This document shows, in pieces, positions 11,007 through 21,914 of a stretch of DNA of 64,000 bases. Under the pieces are notes generated by a model. It was not told the origin of the DNA and ran no database searches. It saw nothing but the letters and a program-made list of their open reading frames with translations. Made by a program: the position numbers and the translations under genes. The DNA comes from Trichomonas tenax. Its lineage: Eukaryota > Parabasalia > Trichomonadida > Trichomonadidae. The stretch's first letter is position 1. Each line of letters starts with the position of its first letter. The stretch spans positions 1-64,000 of the forward strand of contig JALKBU010000094.1 in NCBI GenBank assembly GCA_023091735.1, given 5' to 3'.

Positions 11007-11666
11007 ATTGATTTTTTGACACATATAATGTTTAAAGTTAGGAAAATATTTTTATTATATATTTAGGCTCGATATCAATAGTATAGTATAACAAACCAAT
11101 AAAAAGTGTATATTATGCGAAATTAAAATAAAAAACGTCTTTATTTTCTCTAGATATTGTAGGTACATGTTCTGCTGGAGATATCGATATTATGCTTCGT
11201 TTTAAATCTGCGATAAACCATTCAGAAGTGGCTGAAATAGAGAAAGAAGAGAAAAATGTGCAAAAAGTGACTGTTTTTAAGTTTGAAAATAAATTGTTGT
11301 ATATCTAATATATATTCCAAATAACGCATATTAAATTTCTGAGCCTTTTCAAATTTTGAAAGGCAAACTGCTTCAAGATCAATATACTTATTTTATCATT
11401 ATAAATATGTATTGCGAATAGAAGTAGTATGGAGGGAACAATTGAATTAATCAGCAACTATATTTCAATCCAAGATGTCCAATTATCTATCAAACTGGAT
11501 AAATTGGATAAAAATATAGAATATTCCGTTAAAATGCAGTAGATTTCCGTAAAAGTTTGATTTTTGAGCGATTCCATGGGGATTCAACAGCTTTATTGAT
11601 GATGTACTCGCATTCCAATCAATGAAATGCTGTAAAATCTCTTCAAGAGACGATATTATTATTAAT

Positions 11667-11776
11667 AAGATCAAATTTCATTGAAAAAGACGTGTTTTTT
11701 GCCCACCTCATCCAGAGCATCTATGTGTTGGAGGAAATGGGCAAGAAACACGCCTTTTTCAATGAAATTTGATCTT
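11667..11776. repeat. 110-bp foldback hairpin
   Basis: The arms AAGATCAAATTTCATTGAAA and its complement (TTTCAATGAAATTTGATCTT) continue inward as GACGTGTTTTTTGCCCA against GGCGTGTTTCTTGCCCA. They give about 39 paired bases with few mismatches and a loop of about 30 bases. It has no coding potential. It could be a small MITE-like element or an expressed hairpin RNA. Confidence 0.75.
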
Positions 11777-12599
11777 GAAATATAGCTGAAAGCCATAATT
11801 CATTATGTATAGTAGGAGTCGTATTTCTGTATGCTGTAGATGTAATATTCATGTTCGTAAATGCTAGAAGTCGATAACTTATCGAATATAATAAATTTCC
11901 TCAAAAGTGATCGATTTCGAGCATGGGCTCTCCAGAACAGTGAGTGCCTGGAGAGTCCGTGCAGAAGAAAAAAATGTAATAAGAAAATACAATGGATTAA
12001 ACTCACTGATGTTCAAGTTCATAAATTGCAATGACAAATTTTCTTCCTCAAACTTGATATTGATGAACTTAAAATATATTTCAATATTGTTTTTGAAACT
12101 TTAGGGTAATGATACTATTGCTGTTCTGATGCTAAATTTAGTTTTTCTGACTTATGACAGTATTATTTTACAGTGAATATTATGTCATGAAATTTAACCG
12201 CTGCCACATTAGTACAATTCTAATTCTCAAAATGTATGATAAACATGAGGAATTATGGAGAACATTAGATACCCGATAGATCAAATAATGAATTTCATCG
12301 TTTGCGGTTAACGAAAACAGAACAAGCATAGGAAGCAATGTGCAAACCATAATTTTCAAATCGAATGGCTTCGAAATAATTTCCAACAATTTTTGTTTGC
12401 TCTTCCATCGATTTTTCTTGATTATTTGAAATCTATGTATGAAGTAGCATCATGGGATCAATTTTCGTTAATTTCATAGAAAAAAATTAGTCATAATTTT
12501 TTATTGATGATTTAGAGCCAACATATGATGAAAACAATATTCCCCCAGTTAAATTGAAAAACCGAAAAAAGTGAGTTGGCTTTTTTTTAGTTATTTTAA

Positions 12600-14477
12600 A
12601 TGAAACATATTCTTGGTATCGACTTAGGTACATCTACGATATGCGTTCACTTTAATGCACAAAGAAGCAACGGCGAAATAGAGCTGAGATGCCTTCAGTT
12701 TTTTGGCAAGAATAACTTACCTTCAATTGTTATGATACAGAATGAAGCTCCTCCAGCTTTTGGTTATCCGTTAAAAGCAAAAATTGGATCAGAAGATTCA
12801 TGCAGAATTGTTTATTGGGCAAAACGCTTAATCGGACATAAAATCGATGATGAATCCGTTAGATATTTGTTTAAACATGTTGGTTTCAAGATTGAGCCTG
12901 ATACAAACAATAACCCGGTTATAGTAGTCGATGGAAATCGCTTTGCTCCAGAACAAATTTCAGCTCTTTTGCTTACATTCGTGAAGCAAACATACAAGGC
13001 TACAACAAAGAACGAAGTTGATGAGTGCATTATCACTGTTCCTGCATACTTCAATGACTTGCAGCGAAGAGCAACTCTTCGTGCTGCTGAAATTGCAGGA
13101 ATGAAAGTAAATCAACTTTTCAACGAACCAACAGCAGCTGCACTGGCATTCTCACAAGAAACACATCAAGACAAGCTTAATGCGCTTATTTTCGATTTTG
13201 GTGCAGGTACACTTGATGTTTCTATTGTTAACATTGATGGTGTTAATTTCAAAGTTAAGGGCGTCGCAGGAAATTCAGAGCTTGGTGGCTCAGATATTGA
13301 CCAATATCTTATGGATGCTGCATTGGATGTTTTCGTTCGTGAAAATCCGGATTTCAAGCCATACTACCAAGCAAACAAAGAATCAGTAGCTGTAAAGCGA
13401 ATCTTGTCAGTCCTAAGATTAAATGCCGAAGAAGCTAAGATAACATTCTCCACAGGTGCAGCTCAGGCTTCATTCTATATCCCAAACTTTTGGAATGGAA
13501 AAGATCTTGAATTTAAGATGAGGCATCGCCAATTCAACAATTTGCTTGAAAATCAAGGACTGCTCACTAAAATGATTACCCCAATCGAGTCTGCATTGTC
13601 CCAGGCTTCAATGGAACCAAGAGACATAGGCGCAATCATCCTTGTAGGTGGTACAACAATGCTCCCAGTTGTCAGAACGCGTTTACAGGAATATTTCCAG
13701 GAAAAAGATGTCGAGAATGCAGAAAAATTAATATCCACGATGGAGCCCCTAACAATTGTTTCAAAAGGTGCTGCCATCATTGCACAAAAAGCAGCAGAAG
13801 GCAAAATTCTCCCACCAGATACTCAATTTGTTCCCGACGAAAAGAAGAATTCAGGAATTGTGGTTATTAATGATGTTCAACCGATTTCAATAAGCATCAG
13901 ATCAGGTGAGAAGAAGTGCCAGAGATATATTATTGCTGGCAAGCCAATTCCTCAGGAAAACACACTCGTTTATTCAACAAATGAAAGGAAGCATATTCTT
14001 CTTGAACTTTATCAAGGCGAGGGTAAAACTATTGATAAGAATATTCCAATTACTCAGTTTCGAGTCGATGACATCCCAAGCGAAGCTAAAACAATTTCAA
14101 TTACCCTTAAGATCGATGCCAGTGGTTTGTTAAGTATTACTGCTGCAGCCGATAACTCTAGCTTGAACAGAAGCATGAGTATCAATTATTCAGAAAAACT
14201 CTCGAGCACAGATGTTCAAAATATGATTGCGGCAAACAAGAAGATGTTTGCACAGATGTCAGTTGCTGCTGATGTGGACCAAATACTCGATGAAATAGAT
14301 AAGAAACTTTCTGATCTCAAGAAAATTAATGAGAGGGCTCATACTCAATGCGAGGAAGAATATGAAACACTTGTCCATGAATTTGATCAACAACGAAACA
14401 ATACAGGAGCAAATTTAGGAGATTTTAAGAAACGTGCATCTGCACTCCTTGCAAAAATTAACAAGTTTTTGGGTTAA
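12600..14477 (+). CDS. Divergent HSP70-family chaperone
   Basis: A protein of 625 residues covering a full HSP70. The nucleotide-binding domain occupies residues 1 to about 400, with IDLGTST at the N-terminus, the second phosphate motif FDFGAGTLDVSI (usual form DLGGGTFDVS) and ILVGGTTMLPVVR. The substrate-binding domain and helical lid follow (about 415-625). It binds ATP and exposed hydrophobic peptides and assists folding in the cytosol. It has no signal or organelle presequence and no EEVD tail; it ends KINKFLG. The changed DLGGG motif, TTML instead of STRI, and the lost tail make it a diverged paralog rather than the main cytosolic chaperone. It stands alone, with desert on both sides. 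I see no initiator at the usual distance from the ATG. Confidence 0.93.
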   Translation: MKHILGIDLGTSTICVHFNAQRSNGEIELRCLQFFGKNNLPSIVMIQNEAPPAFGYPLKAKIGSEDSCRIVYWAKRLIGHKIDDESVRYLFKHVGFKIEPDTNNNPVIVVDGNRFAPEQISALLLTFVKQTYKATTKNEVDECIITVPAYFNDLQRRATLRAAEIAGMKVNQLFNEPTAAALAFSQETHQDKLNALIFDFGAGTLDVSIVNIDGVNFKVKGVAGNSELGGSDIDQYLMDAALDVFVRENPDFKPYYQANKESVAVKRILSVLRLNAEEAKITFSTGAAQASFYIPNFWNGKDLEFKMRHRQFNNLLENQGLLTKMITPIESALSQASMEPRDIGAIILVGGTTMLPVVRTRLQEYFQEKDVENAEKLISTMEPLTIVSKGAAIIAQKAAEGKILPPDTQFVPDEKKNSGIVVINDVQPISISIRSGEKKCQRYIIAGKPIPQENTLVYSTNERKHILLELYQGEGKTIDKNIPITQFRVDDIPSEAKTISITLKIDASGLLSITAAADNSSLNRSMSINYSEKLSSTDVQNMIAANKKMFAQMSVAADVDQILDEIDKKLSDLKKINERAHTQCEEEYETLVHEFDQQRNNTGANLGDFKKRASALLAKINKFLG

Positions 14478-15358
14478 TATTTATTAAACATTTATTTTCT
14501 TTAATCTTGTGAAAAATAAAACAAGCAGTGATATTGTTTATTTGTTTGTAAAATGAAATTATTTGTCAAAAAAAGTTATCATTGACAAAATGTTGGTATT
14601 GATGAAAGCATGTCATTGCTTTGTTATGTATTATATTAATACCACTTAAATTGAATACTCAAAATGGTATCCTTTGGAAAATTTTGAGAAGATTTGATAA
14701 ATCGTTAAACCTTGTATCCCTCAGGCAAATGTTTATAGCAAAATGTTGAAGGATGATTGCCTATCGTAGTAAAATATTTTAGTGCAGGTTATTAAGGCAT
14801 CAGCTTATTCTTTCACATGACTCGTGAAACGATAAGAAAAAGGTTACAAATCATGAGCGAATTTTGCGATGAAATTTGGGAATGTCTGTTGATCTGAGGC
14901 CATCACAATATACCGTATTTTGATTGTTGTGATGAATAATAATCAGAGACTTTGAAAAGAAGATGGTATAAATAACAAAAGAAGAATATATTACACAAAC
15001 TTGAAGACATTAAATTTTGAATACATTCACAATATGAAAAGTTTAGGTAAATGTGGGAGTATTGTTTGGTTATAAGAATCCAGATATATTAACGATATAA
15101 CAATTTTATGGGATATGTTAAGATTTATTACATCTAATAAGATTCTAGATAAAATGTAATTGTATGATTATAGAATATTGATATGTACCACAAATATATT
15201 GTGGTCTGATTTAATTTTGAAAGTGTAAATTTTTTTCAATTACATTCAAAATAATCAAGCTTTCTTACGTAAAGTGATATGCCGATAGGGAACTATCATA
15301 TTATTCGTGCTAATGTGAAAAAATATTAGAGGCTAATAAATATTGTATCAATTAAAAT

Positions 15359-15469
15359 CTATAAACTACATTTTGTAATTTAGATACTCTACGGGAATGT
15401 TTTTTCACAATATTGAGGGCCCTTTAAAAAATTGAGAGGAGTACATAGATTAAAAAATGTAGTTTATAG
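15359..15469. repeat. 111-bp element with terminal inverted repeats
   Basis: CTATAAACTACATTTT at 15359 is mirrored by AAAATGTAGTTTATAG ending at 15469; pairing continues to about 24 bases with two mismatches. The total length (111 bp) is nearly the same as that of the hairpin at 11667-11776, though the sequences differ. It is probably a small MITE-like or foldback element. Confidence 0.65.
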
Positions 15470-16526
15470 CTTAATAATATTTTGAAATGAATTCTTTATT
15501 GACATTTCCGTTCAATTATTTTTCGTGTTCAATGCATAGTGAATCACATTTTAAACTTAATTGCAATAAAATTTTTCCATCATGACATTATTTTCCTTTT
15601 CTTTTTTGCGCCGCTTACCTACAACTTATTGAACTTTAAAAAGTCCGTAGGTTATGAAAAAATTAGACCGAACAATTGATTTTGGTAACTTGTTGAAAAA
15701 TTGAAAGGAAAGATTTTTTTTCATAAATTATTTTGTCGAGAGACATTAGTGAAACACTCTTTAGGAAAAAATAATTGCGATATTCGGATTCAGCACACAG
15801 AATGGATATATAACGCGTTACTATAATTGAAAAATAATTCAAAATTTGAGTATCTCAAAATTTACTCGATTAAAACTACGTTTTTATTAAAAATATTGAA
15901 ATAATATATATGATTTAATGGAAAATTCCAAAAAAGTCAAATATTTTCCTTTATAGCAAGAAATCTTTAAAAATGAACATTCTTTGTTCAATCTCTCTTT
16001 ATCTGTCAGTAATATAGAAAAATTGCAAAGGTAACATATATGTAATTTTTAGTAGAGATTAGAATGAATTGTATTTTGTAACATTCTGTTGAGTTTTTGC
16101 GTTTTGGTAATAGTTCATTTCTTCGAATATTTGTTTTTATGCCTGGCTTACGTTCGACTTTCCCTCCCACTTCTTGGGGTGAGGATGGCCATGGGGTCAA
16201 AACATCATGTTATCGATAAATGAAAACTAGATTTTTGCAAACTTTATCATAAAAATTGCTGACTACATAGATTGTACATTCTATTTTCCTTCTTAGAGTG
16301 TGATATAAAGGAGTTAACGGTCGAAATTTAATTTTGACGTGTAAAATCAAATCTGACATATTCCAAATGTTGTATTGATGTTTTTGCTCTAAACATATAT
16401 ATTATTCATTCAAAGTTTACCCGATATTATTTTTGAGATTTGCCGATTTATTTACTATGTAATCTAAGAAATATGACGATATTTATGTTGAAGAATTTAA
16501 AATCTAATGAATTCATGACGGGAAAA

Positions 16527-16563
16527 GCAAATAAAGCTTGATTGTCAATCAAGCTTTATTTGC
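16527..16563. repeat. Perfect 37-bp palindrome
   Basis: GCAAATAAAGCTTGATTG, one T, then its exact complement: 18-bp arms with a one-base centre. There is no flanking gene within 600 bp. A perfect palindrome of this size is unlikely to arise by chance and may mark a foldback relic or a dimeric protein-binding site. Confidence 0.8.
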
Positions 16564-17160
16564 AGCTTATATCAATGAAAATAAAAATACCCTCTAATTT
16601 TGCTATATTTATATAAATCATGACAAATTCTAGTTTTCAAATTTCGTCTTGTTGCCATCAAAAAGCATTTTCATGAAAGAGGTGTTACAGATTCAATGAT
16701 ATGTGTTAAAATCATGAATACTGGATTATGTGGAAAATTGTCAGGTAACAAATGAATATGACATGTGACATACACTCTTTCGTGTAAATTTCAGGAAATG
16801 CCAGATTAAATCATGTAAACTATTGAATTTTAGGAAGATATAATATCTATTTCTGATGGTTGTCCCTTTATCACACCCATATCAAATTGTATTAATTATA
16901 ATATAAATGCTATCTTATCAATTTTGTTGATAAATACTGATTATTAAAATTTCACATTTTGGAATAACAATTAATATTGCTTTTAAGTCCATAATATTAA
17001 TAAAGTAAGTTGTTAAGTCAAAATAATGATACAATTATGTTATAATGTCAGTAATTTAAATATCGAAATTTGGAGTTGGCTTAAAATGTCTAATAAACAT
17101 CTAAGAATCTCAATATTTTTGCCAAGCAAGCATAATGATTAACACCACAATACACATCTT

Positions 17161-17322
17161 TTAGAAATCAAACTGTGGAGCTCTGTCACCTTGGGTTCTC
17201 AAAATCTCTCGAACACCAAGATTCGTTTTTTGACGAATTCTCTGAACCATAGCATCCCTATGGTCTATAGAGTATCCCCATAAAATATGAGTCTTGGATT
17301 TTAAGGTTCCAGGAATCCCCTT
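17161..17322 (-). pseudogene. C-terminal fragment of an unknown protein
   Basis: The minus strand reads about 50 codons of natural-looking protein (WGYSIDHRDAMVQRIRQK then TNLGVREILRTQGDR) ending in TAA at 17161. Immediately upstream the same frame has TAG and TGA. Charged, Arg/Gln-rich composition sets it apart from the surrounding AT-rich noise. I do not recognise the family. It is best read as the surviving 3' end of a dead gene; a second exon behind an intron is the other option, but I see no splice consensus. Confidence 0.35.
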
Positions 17323-17635
17323 CTACATTTTTCCATATCAAAATTTGAAAAGTAACTATACTTTGAAAGCATTATATTCCAGTGAGTAACAGTAATTTTT
17401 TCATTCCAAAACTAAAAGAAGGGAATTTTGTTTTCCATAATCAATTTATAGACAAATAATTCACTGAAAACTGCAAAATCTATCGATGCAGAATATGCAT
17501 GTATGGTTTTTGGCTCGAAAAGAAAGAAATTTGATATTTTTGTTTTTCATGAAAACAAACATTTTAACGTAAATATTTTTATAATAAACAATTACATCAA
17601 GATGTAAAACTGACAAAGCAGCTCTCGCTTCAAAA

Positions 17636-18025
17636 TCACTGAGGGTTGGAATCTTTGCCAGATAAAACTTTGTTTTCTGAATCTCGTAGCGTAATATTTT
17701 TAAGATGTGGCTGTATGATATTCCAATTTTCGGTGAACCACTTGAGTAAAACTCGATTATCTCGTGATGCATCTCTATCAAGTTTGATTTGAGGTGTTGT
17801 GTGCATGCAAATGATCAAAGCGATGCTCTTAAGTTCGCTGTGTGTGACTCCAGCGCCAAACATCTGGCTTATAACTTTCCAAGCCTCCGAATTTTCTGAA
17901 TCGAAGTCAGCGAGCCGTTTCTTGACACGTGCCGCTTCTGTTCCATCACCTCGTTTCGTCCTCTTCTTACGGTCGTCATCAGAGTCGTAGTCAGAAGAAT
18001 CAAAATCATATCTTCGTCTTCCCAT
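17636..18025 (-). CDS. Hypothetical protein, acidic/basic N-terminus (129 aa)
   Basis: ATG at 18025 to TGA at 17636. Residues 1-40 are highly charged and probably disordered (DFDSSDYDSDDDRKKRTKRG), with a possible nuclear-localisation patch. Residues about 40-129 look like one small folded helical domain with conserved-looking stretches (MFGAGVTHSELKSIALIICM, RDASRDNRVLLKWF, WNIIQPHL). The family is unknown to me. There is no membrane segment or signal. It stands alone in AT-rich DNA. The balanced composition and clear ATG argue for a real gene; a nuclear role is inference from the charged tail only. Confidence 0.6.
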   Translation of the reverse strand: MGRRRYDFDSSDYDSDDDRKKRTKRGDGTEAARVKKRLADFDSENSEAWKVISQMFGAGVTHSELKSIALIICMHTTPQIKLDRDASRDNRVLLKWFTENWNIIQPHLKNITLRDSENKVLSGKDSNPQ

Positions 18026-18339
18026 TTATCAATATTGCCAGATTTTTTTGTTAATTCTGGCCTCGAAAAATTAAGTCAATATTCATATAATGATATGGGA
18101 ACACGTTGCGATATTATAATATTATAAACAGTGGCACTTGGAGAACTATTTGACTAAGTTAAATTCCAAAAATATCAACTTTATTGCTGTATGAAATGTG
18201 ATTCAATTTCGACAAAATCTTTTCTACGTTTTTTATGGTATTTGGATATACCATATCACTTTAAATCCAAATCATTGATGAAAAACAACTAAGTCATAAA
18301 TAATGATTTTATCGTAAAATTCAATGAGTTTTATCAATT

Positions 18340-19916
18340 TTAAGGGTGCACCGAAAACGATACGACATCCTCTCAAAAAATAACCTTATCGATTTTTGAT
18401 GATTCTTGGGATCATGTCACTTTTACGCAAATTGCAGCAAAATTACCATTCAATTTTCTGATGCTCGATCTTTGCAAAGTTAAAGTGCACCAATCTTCAC
18501 CGAATTTAGCAAACAAGTTCTCCATGGGCTAAAAATCAACTTCGCTCAATCAAATAACCAGGGATACAATCTATTTCTTAAAATCAGATTTTGAATTTCT
18601 TTATTCACGGTCAAAAGTACGCAGTAATCAATAAATCAAGATGCCAGAGGTATCTTTCTACATCTATCTCTGTTATATGGATGGAAGCAATTGTCTCGCA
18701 CCCTTTTTATAATCCAGCACTACTCGAGTTTTGCTTGTTCAGCAAGCATGTAGTGCACGAAATGGTAAACAAGTGAAAAGTGAAATAAAATCTAGTTTTC
18801 ATTTCAAAATCTAACTTAAAAATATTCACTTTTTGCGTAACAGCTACAAAACCGATTCTTGTAGGACTTCATCAGTGCAATGAGGATCTGTGCATTTATC
18901 TGTCAGAAAGCAACTTCTCAAGATTAATCGATCATATAAGTTCATTTTCTCTTCGAAACATCCTTATTTAAAACGTGTTTGTAATTCAAATTACTACAGT
19001 TTATATAATTCGTTACAATAGCATGTCATTGTTTATTAATAGCAGAGATGCAATTTTGAATTCAACATTTGACAACATTTCCGCATAAAAAGCAACAACA
19101 GCATTGAATATCAGATCCTATACAATCATAATTAGCCGATTGTAATGCATATTTTTTGATAAAAAACAAAATATAATATAATATAATTATTACCATAAAT
19201 TATCTATATTATGGTTGATCAATGATTTCTGGTATGCATGATTTCAAAAATCAGAAAATATTGTTTTAAAAAATATAAAACGGTAAACTAGAGATTAGTG
19301 CTTTTGCACAATATTTAACTCTCATTAGTTCTGTTTACTCGAAGACAAGATGAAATTCTGATGAAAAAAAAAACAAATTTTGGTATTTATATGAAATTTG
19401 AGAGTATAATACTACTATTCTGTTGAAATAAGACTTACTTACTTAATTTTTTTTCTATTTTAGATATATTTCAATTCTTCGTATTTTGTATTATTCTAAT
19501 ATCATGTATTTGGTACATGAATATATCAAATTAAGATCGCCGGTATTGTGATTATCTTATTCATGCAAGTTTTTGATAAGAATTTAATTTCGATTTTTTG
19601 AAAACTGACTAAACAGTGCTAACACTAAGTTCATTAGCATCCAAAGAAGAAATGAAAAACAAACAACTTAATAAAAGTCAAATACATTTTTTTTAGAAGC
19701 TGAAAAATTTTTGAAAAATATTCCAAAAATGCAAAATCTGCAAATTCTCAACATTTCAAGCAAAAAACAACACAGCCATATTGCTTATAATATAGCTAGA
19801 TATTTTTCTATACTCAAAGTTTGATATCCTCTTTATTTCGAGCTAAAAATCAATAAACGAAAATTAACCTTAAAGGAAATTGAGATGGTGTCATATCGTT
19901 TTTGGTGCACCCTTAA
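18340..19916. mobile_element. Tc1/mariner-type non-autonomous element
   Basis: Terminal inverted repeats start AGGGTGCACC at both ends and match over about 37 bp with a few mismatches (AAAACGATA, GACA and TCTCA blocks shared). A TA flanks each end, as expected for target duplication by the IS630/Tc1/mariner superfamily. The total length of 1.58 kb is right for such elements, but no transposase frame longer than about 60 codons remains and I recognise no DD(E/D) motif. Reading the flanks as TTAA would instead suggest piggyBac, which I consider less likely. It is an inactive copy. Confidence 0.75.
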
Positions 19917-20284
19917 GACTATTTAGTCGGATTAACTGTACTGACACGCGGCTTAACACACAGTAAGTTTTATTTTTGAATAAAAATAAGACCATTTGAT
20001 TATTAATAATATGTACATTATATATACGAAATATCTAGAAAATCACCACATAAAGAAGAAGCTTCTTAGATTAATTATCATATCTTTTGCAATGTTCGTG
20101 TTAGCAAGAATACTATAGCAAAATATTGTATACCCTGGTTTGTTGGTGAGCGAAAACGTAACTTTCTTTGTTCCCGTGAAAATGCGACGATAGAAAAAGT
20201 ACGTTAAAAAGAGCGATTGTCCATTTGTCGGATTGGTTTTCTTTATGTACAATCGCAATCACAAAAAAGAAGAGAGTGGATTCA

Positions 20285-21905
20285 ATGGTTCAATATGCAC
20301 TTGAAATCAATGGAATCAGAAAGAGATATTCAACGTTCCATGATTCACATGATAGTGAAGTTATCTTTCCATCATCTCTTGCTGTTGCAGATCTTGGACC
20401 AAATCATTACAGGATCAGAGTGAATGCAATTGATGAAGATGGTGCAGAAGTGGATTTACAGCCATTTGAATTCGATGTTGAAACAAAGCACAATCCCGTA
20501 GCAAAGATTTTGCCACGATCTCCTGTTATTAGTGTTGGCGAAACAGTAACATTTGGTTATGAAGTGTCCGATCTAAATACTAGAATAAAACTAACGTGTT
20601 TTTATCAAGCAAACGGTGCTTCTGATTTTCTTTCCAAAAATAAACTATCCAGCGAAAAAGTCACAGGAATTTGTATATACACACTTTCTTCCACCTATAA
20701 CTCATTCATATCTAATGTTAGAGTTGGTCTTCAAGATTCCACAAGTAAGCGGGGTCAGGATTCATATGACTACCAAGTCAAACTTCCACCAAAATTAACA
20801 CTTCAACAGATTAATCCGTCTTATTATGCAGGTCAAGTAATCGCAATTACAGCTACTGGACAATCATTCAACACAGCAAAGATGACGTATGCTGTTGATA
20901 ACAAAGATTATCAGGGAAAGAATATAACTTTCAATGCGAGATCAGTAACATTCTGTGATAGTTTACAGCTTCCAAATGATATTTCACCAGGAGAATACAC
21001 ATTAACAGGCAGACTCACAGATGAAGGTGGAAGATACGCAGAGCAATCTCTCACATTCAATGTTATTGAGGCTCCAAAGAAGCCAGTAATTAAGATCCTT
21101 GATCTCCAAAACGGAACCAAATTGATTCGCTGTGAGCAAAATATCATTATGAATGTTGAAGTCACCAATGTTGATGCAGGAATGCCTTTAGAGGTTCTTT
21201 TCGCATTTGGTGATATTCCAACGAAGAAGGTTAAGCACGCCACAGCAAGTGAAGGCAGAACTCAACTCATGCTTAACATTACAGTTTCGAGTGAACAAAT
21301 CCCATGTTTTGATGTTGTTTCCGTTGCTGCGAAAGTTTATTCTTCAGTTTCCGATCCAAATGCAAGAAGTGTTAAGATTACACAAAGACCGAAGCTTGTT
21401 ATCGACAAGTTACCAGCAAGAATGAAAACAGGACAAATTCTGTATTTGTCAGGTTACGTCAACGACGATAAAAAGAATATGGTTATGTTTCAGTGTCTTC
21501 TCTAACAGAGCACAGTGCGCTGCACAGCTTGGAATATGGAATTTATCAAGAATCGACATCAGATTTGCTCTCACGCTCAATCCAAAGATCCCGCATTTAT
21601 ACAATTTGTTTCCAAACATTGCCGATCACTTCTACTGCCCAAAGATGAAAAAGAGATTCGCTGGACTTGCAGAAGAAGCAATGAAAGAACACATCGATGC
21701 ATGGTGGGAAGTTACATCGAAGCAAGTTATTGGATTGCTCTCATTGAAAGCACTCATTGGAAAACGCATTGGATTAACAGAGCAGGAAATCAATGAAGCA
21801 GCAAACATTGGTATCGAATATTTATACACACCTCTCTCACTTCCACCAGAATTCAAACTCTTTCCATGGCAAAAGGTTGAGGATTTAAAATTAGTTTGTA
21901 AATAA
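20285..21905 (+). pseudogene. Frameshifted Ig-like repeat surface protein
   Basis: Frame one (ATG 20285 to TAA 21505) encodes about 406 residues of beta-rich repeats of some 90-100 residues (LPPKLTLQQINPSYYAGQ; APKKPVIKILDLQNG; ITQRPKLVIDKLP), the look of Ig-like or cadherin-like extracellular modules. At about 21470-21503 the natural reading moves to another frame, which runs to TAA at 21905 (about 130 codons, including FPNIADHFYCPKMKKRF). The second part does not look like the first, so this may be a frameshift in one gene or a join of two gene pieces. There is no signal peptide at the start, so the 5' end is probably lost too. The stop is 9 bp from the convergent kinase-like gene. Confidence 0.55.
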
Positions 21906-21914
21906 ATATAACAT

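Larger units (their letters stand above)
5910..12599. other. 6.7-kb gene-poor region
   Basis: No convincing gene is seen between the syntaxin-like gene and HSP70. It holds a rearranged copy of the dispersed repeat (6690-7112), a run of four TGACRTGTAAA-type motifs (10912-11006) and a foldback hairpin (11667-11776). Two GC-richer patches (about 7420-7510 and 9560-9730) may be decayed coding DNA but I cannot assign them. Short frames elsewhere have the Ile/Tyr/Asn/Lys/Phe-rich composition of translated noncoding AT DNA. Confidence 0.55.
14478..17160. other. 2.7-kb gene-poor region
   Basis: AT-rich sequence downstream of HSP70 with no recognised gene. It contains two inverted-repeat structures (15359-15469 and 16527-16563), a TGACGTGTAAA motif at 16335 and a GC-richer patch near 16140-16200 that might be decayed coding sequence. 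Confidence 0.5.

Noticed and set aside
18591..18776. 61-codon frame inside the Tc1/mariner-type element as transposase
   Set aside because: No DD(E/D) or helix-turn-helix pattern recognised and it is far shorter than a mariner transposase.
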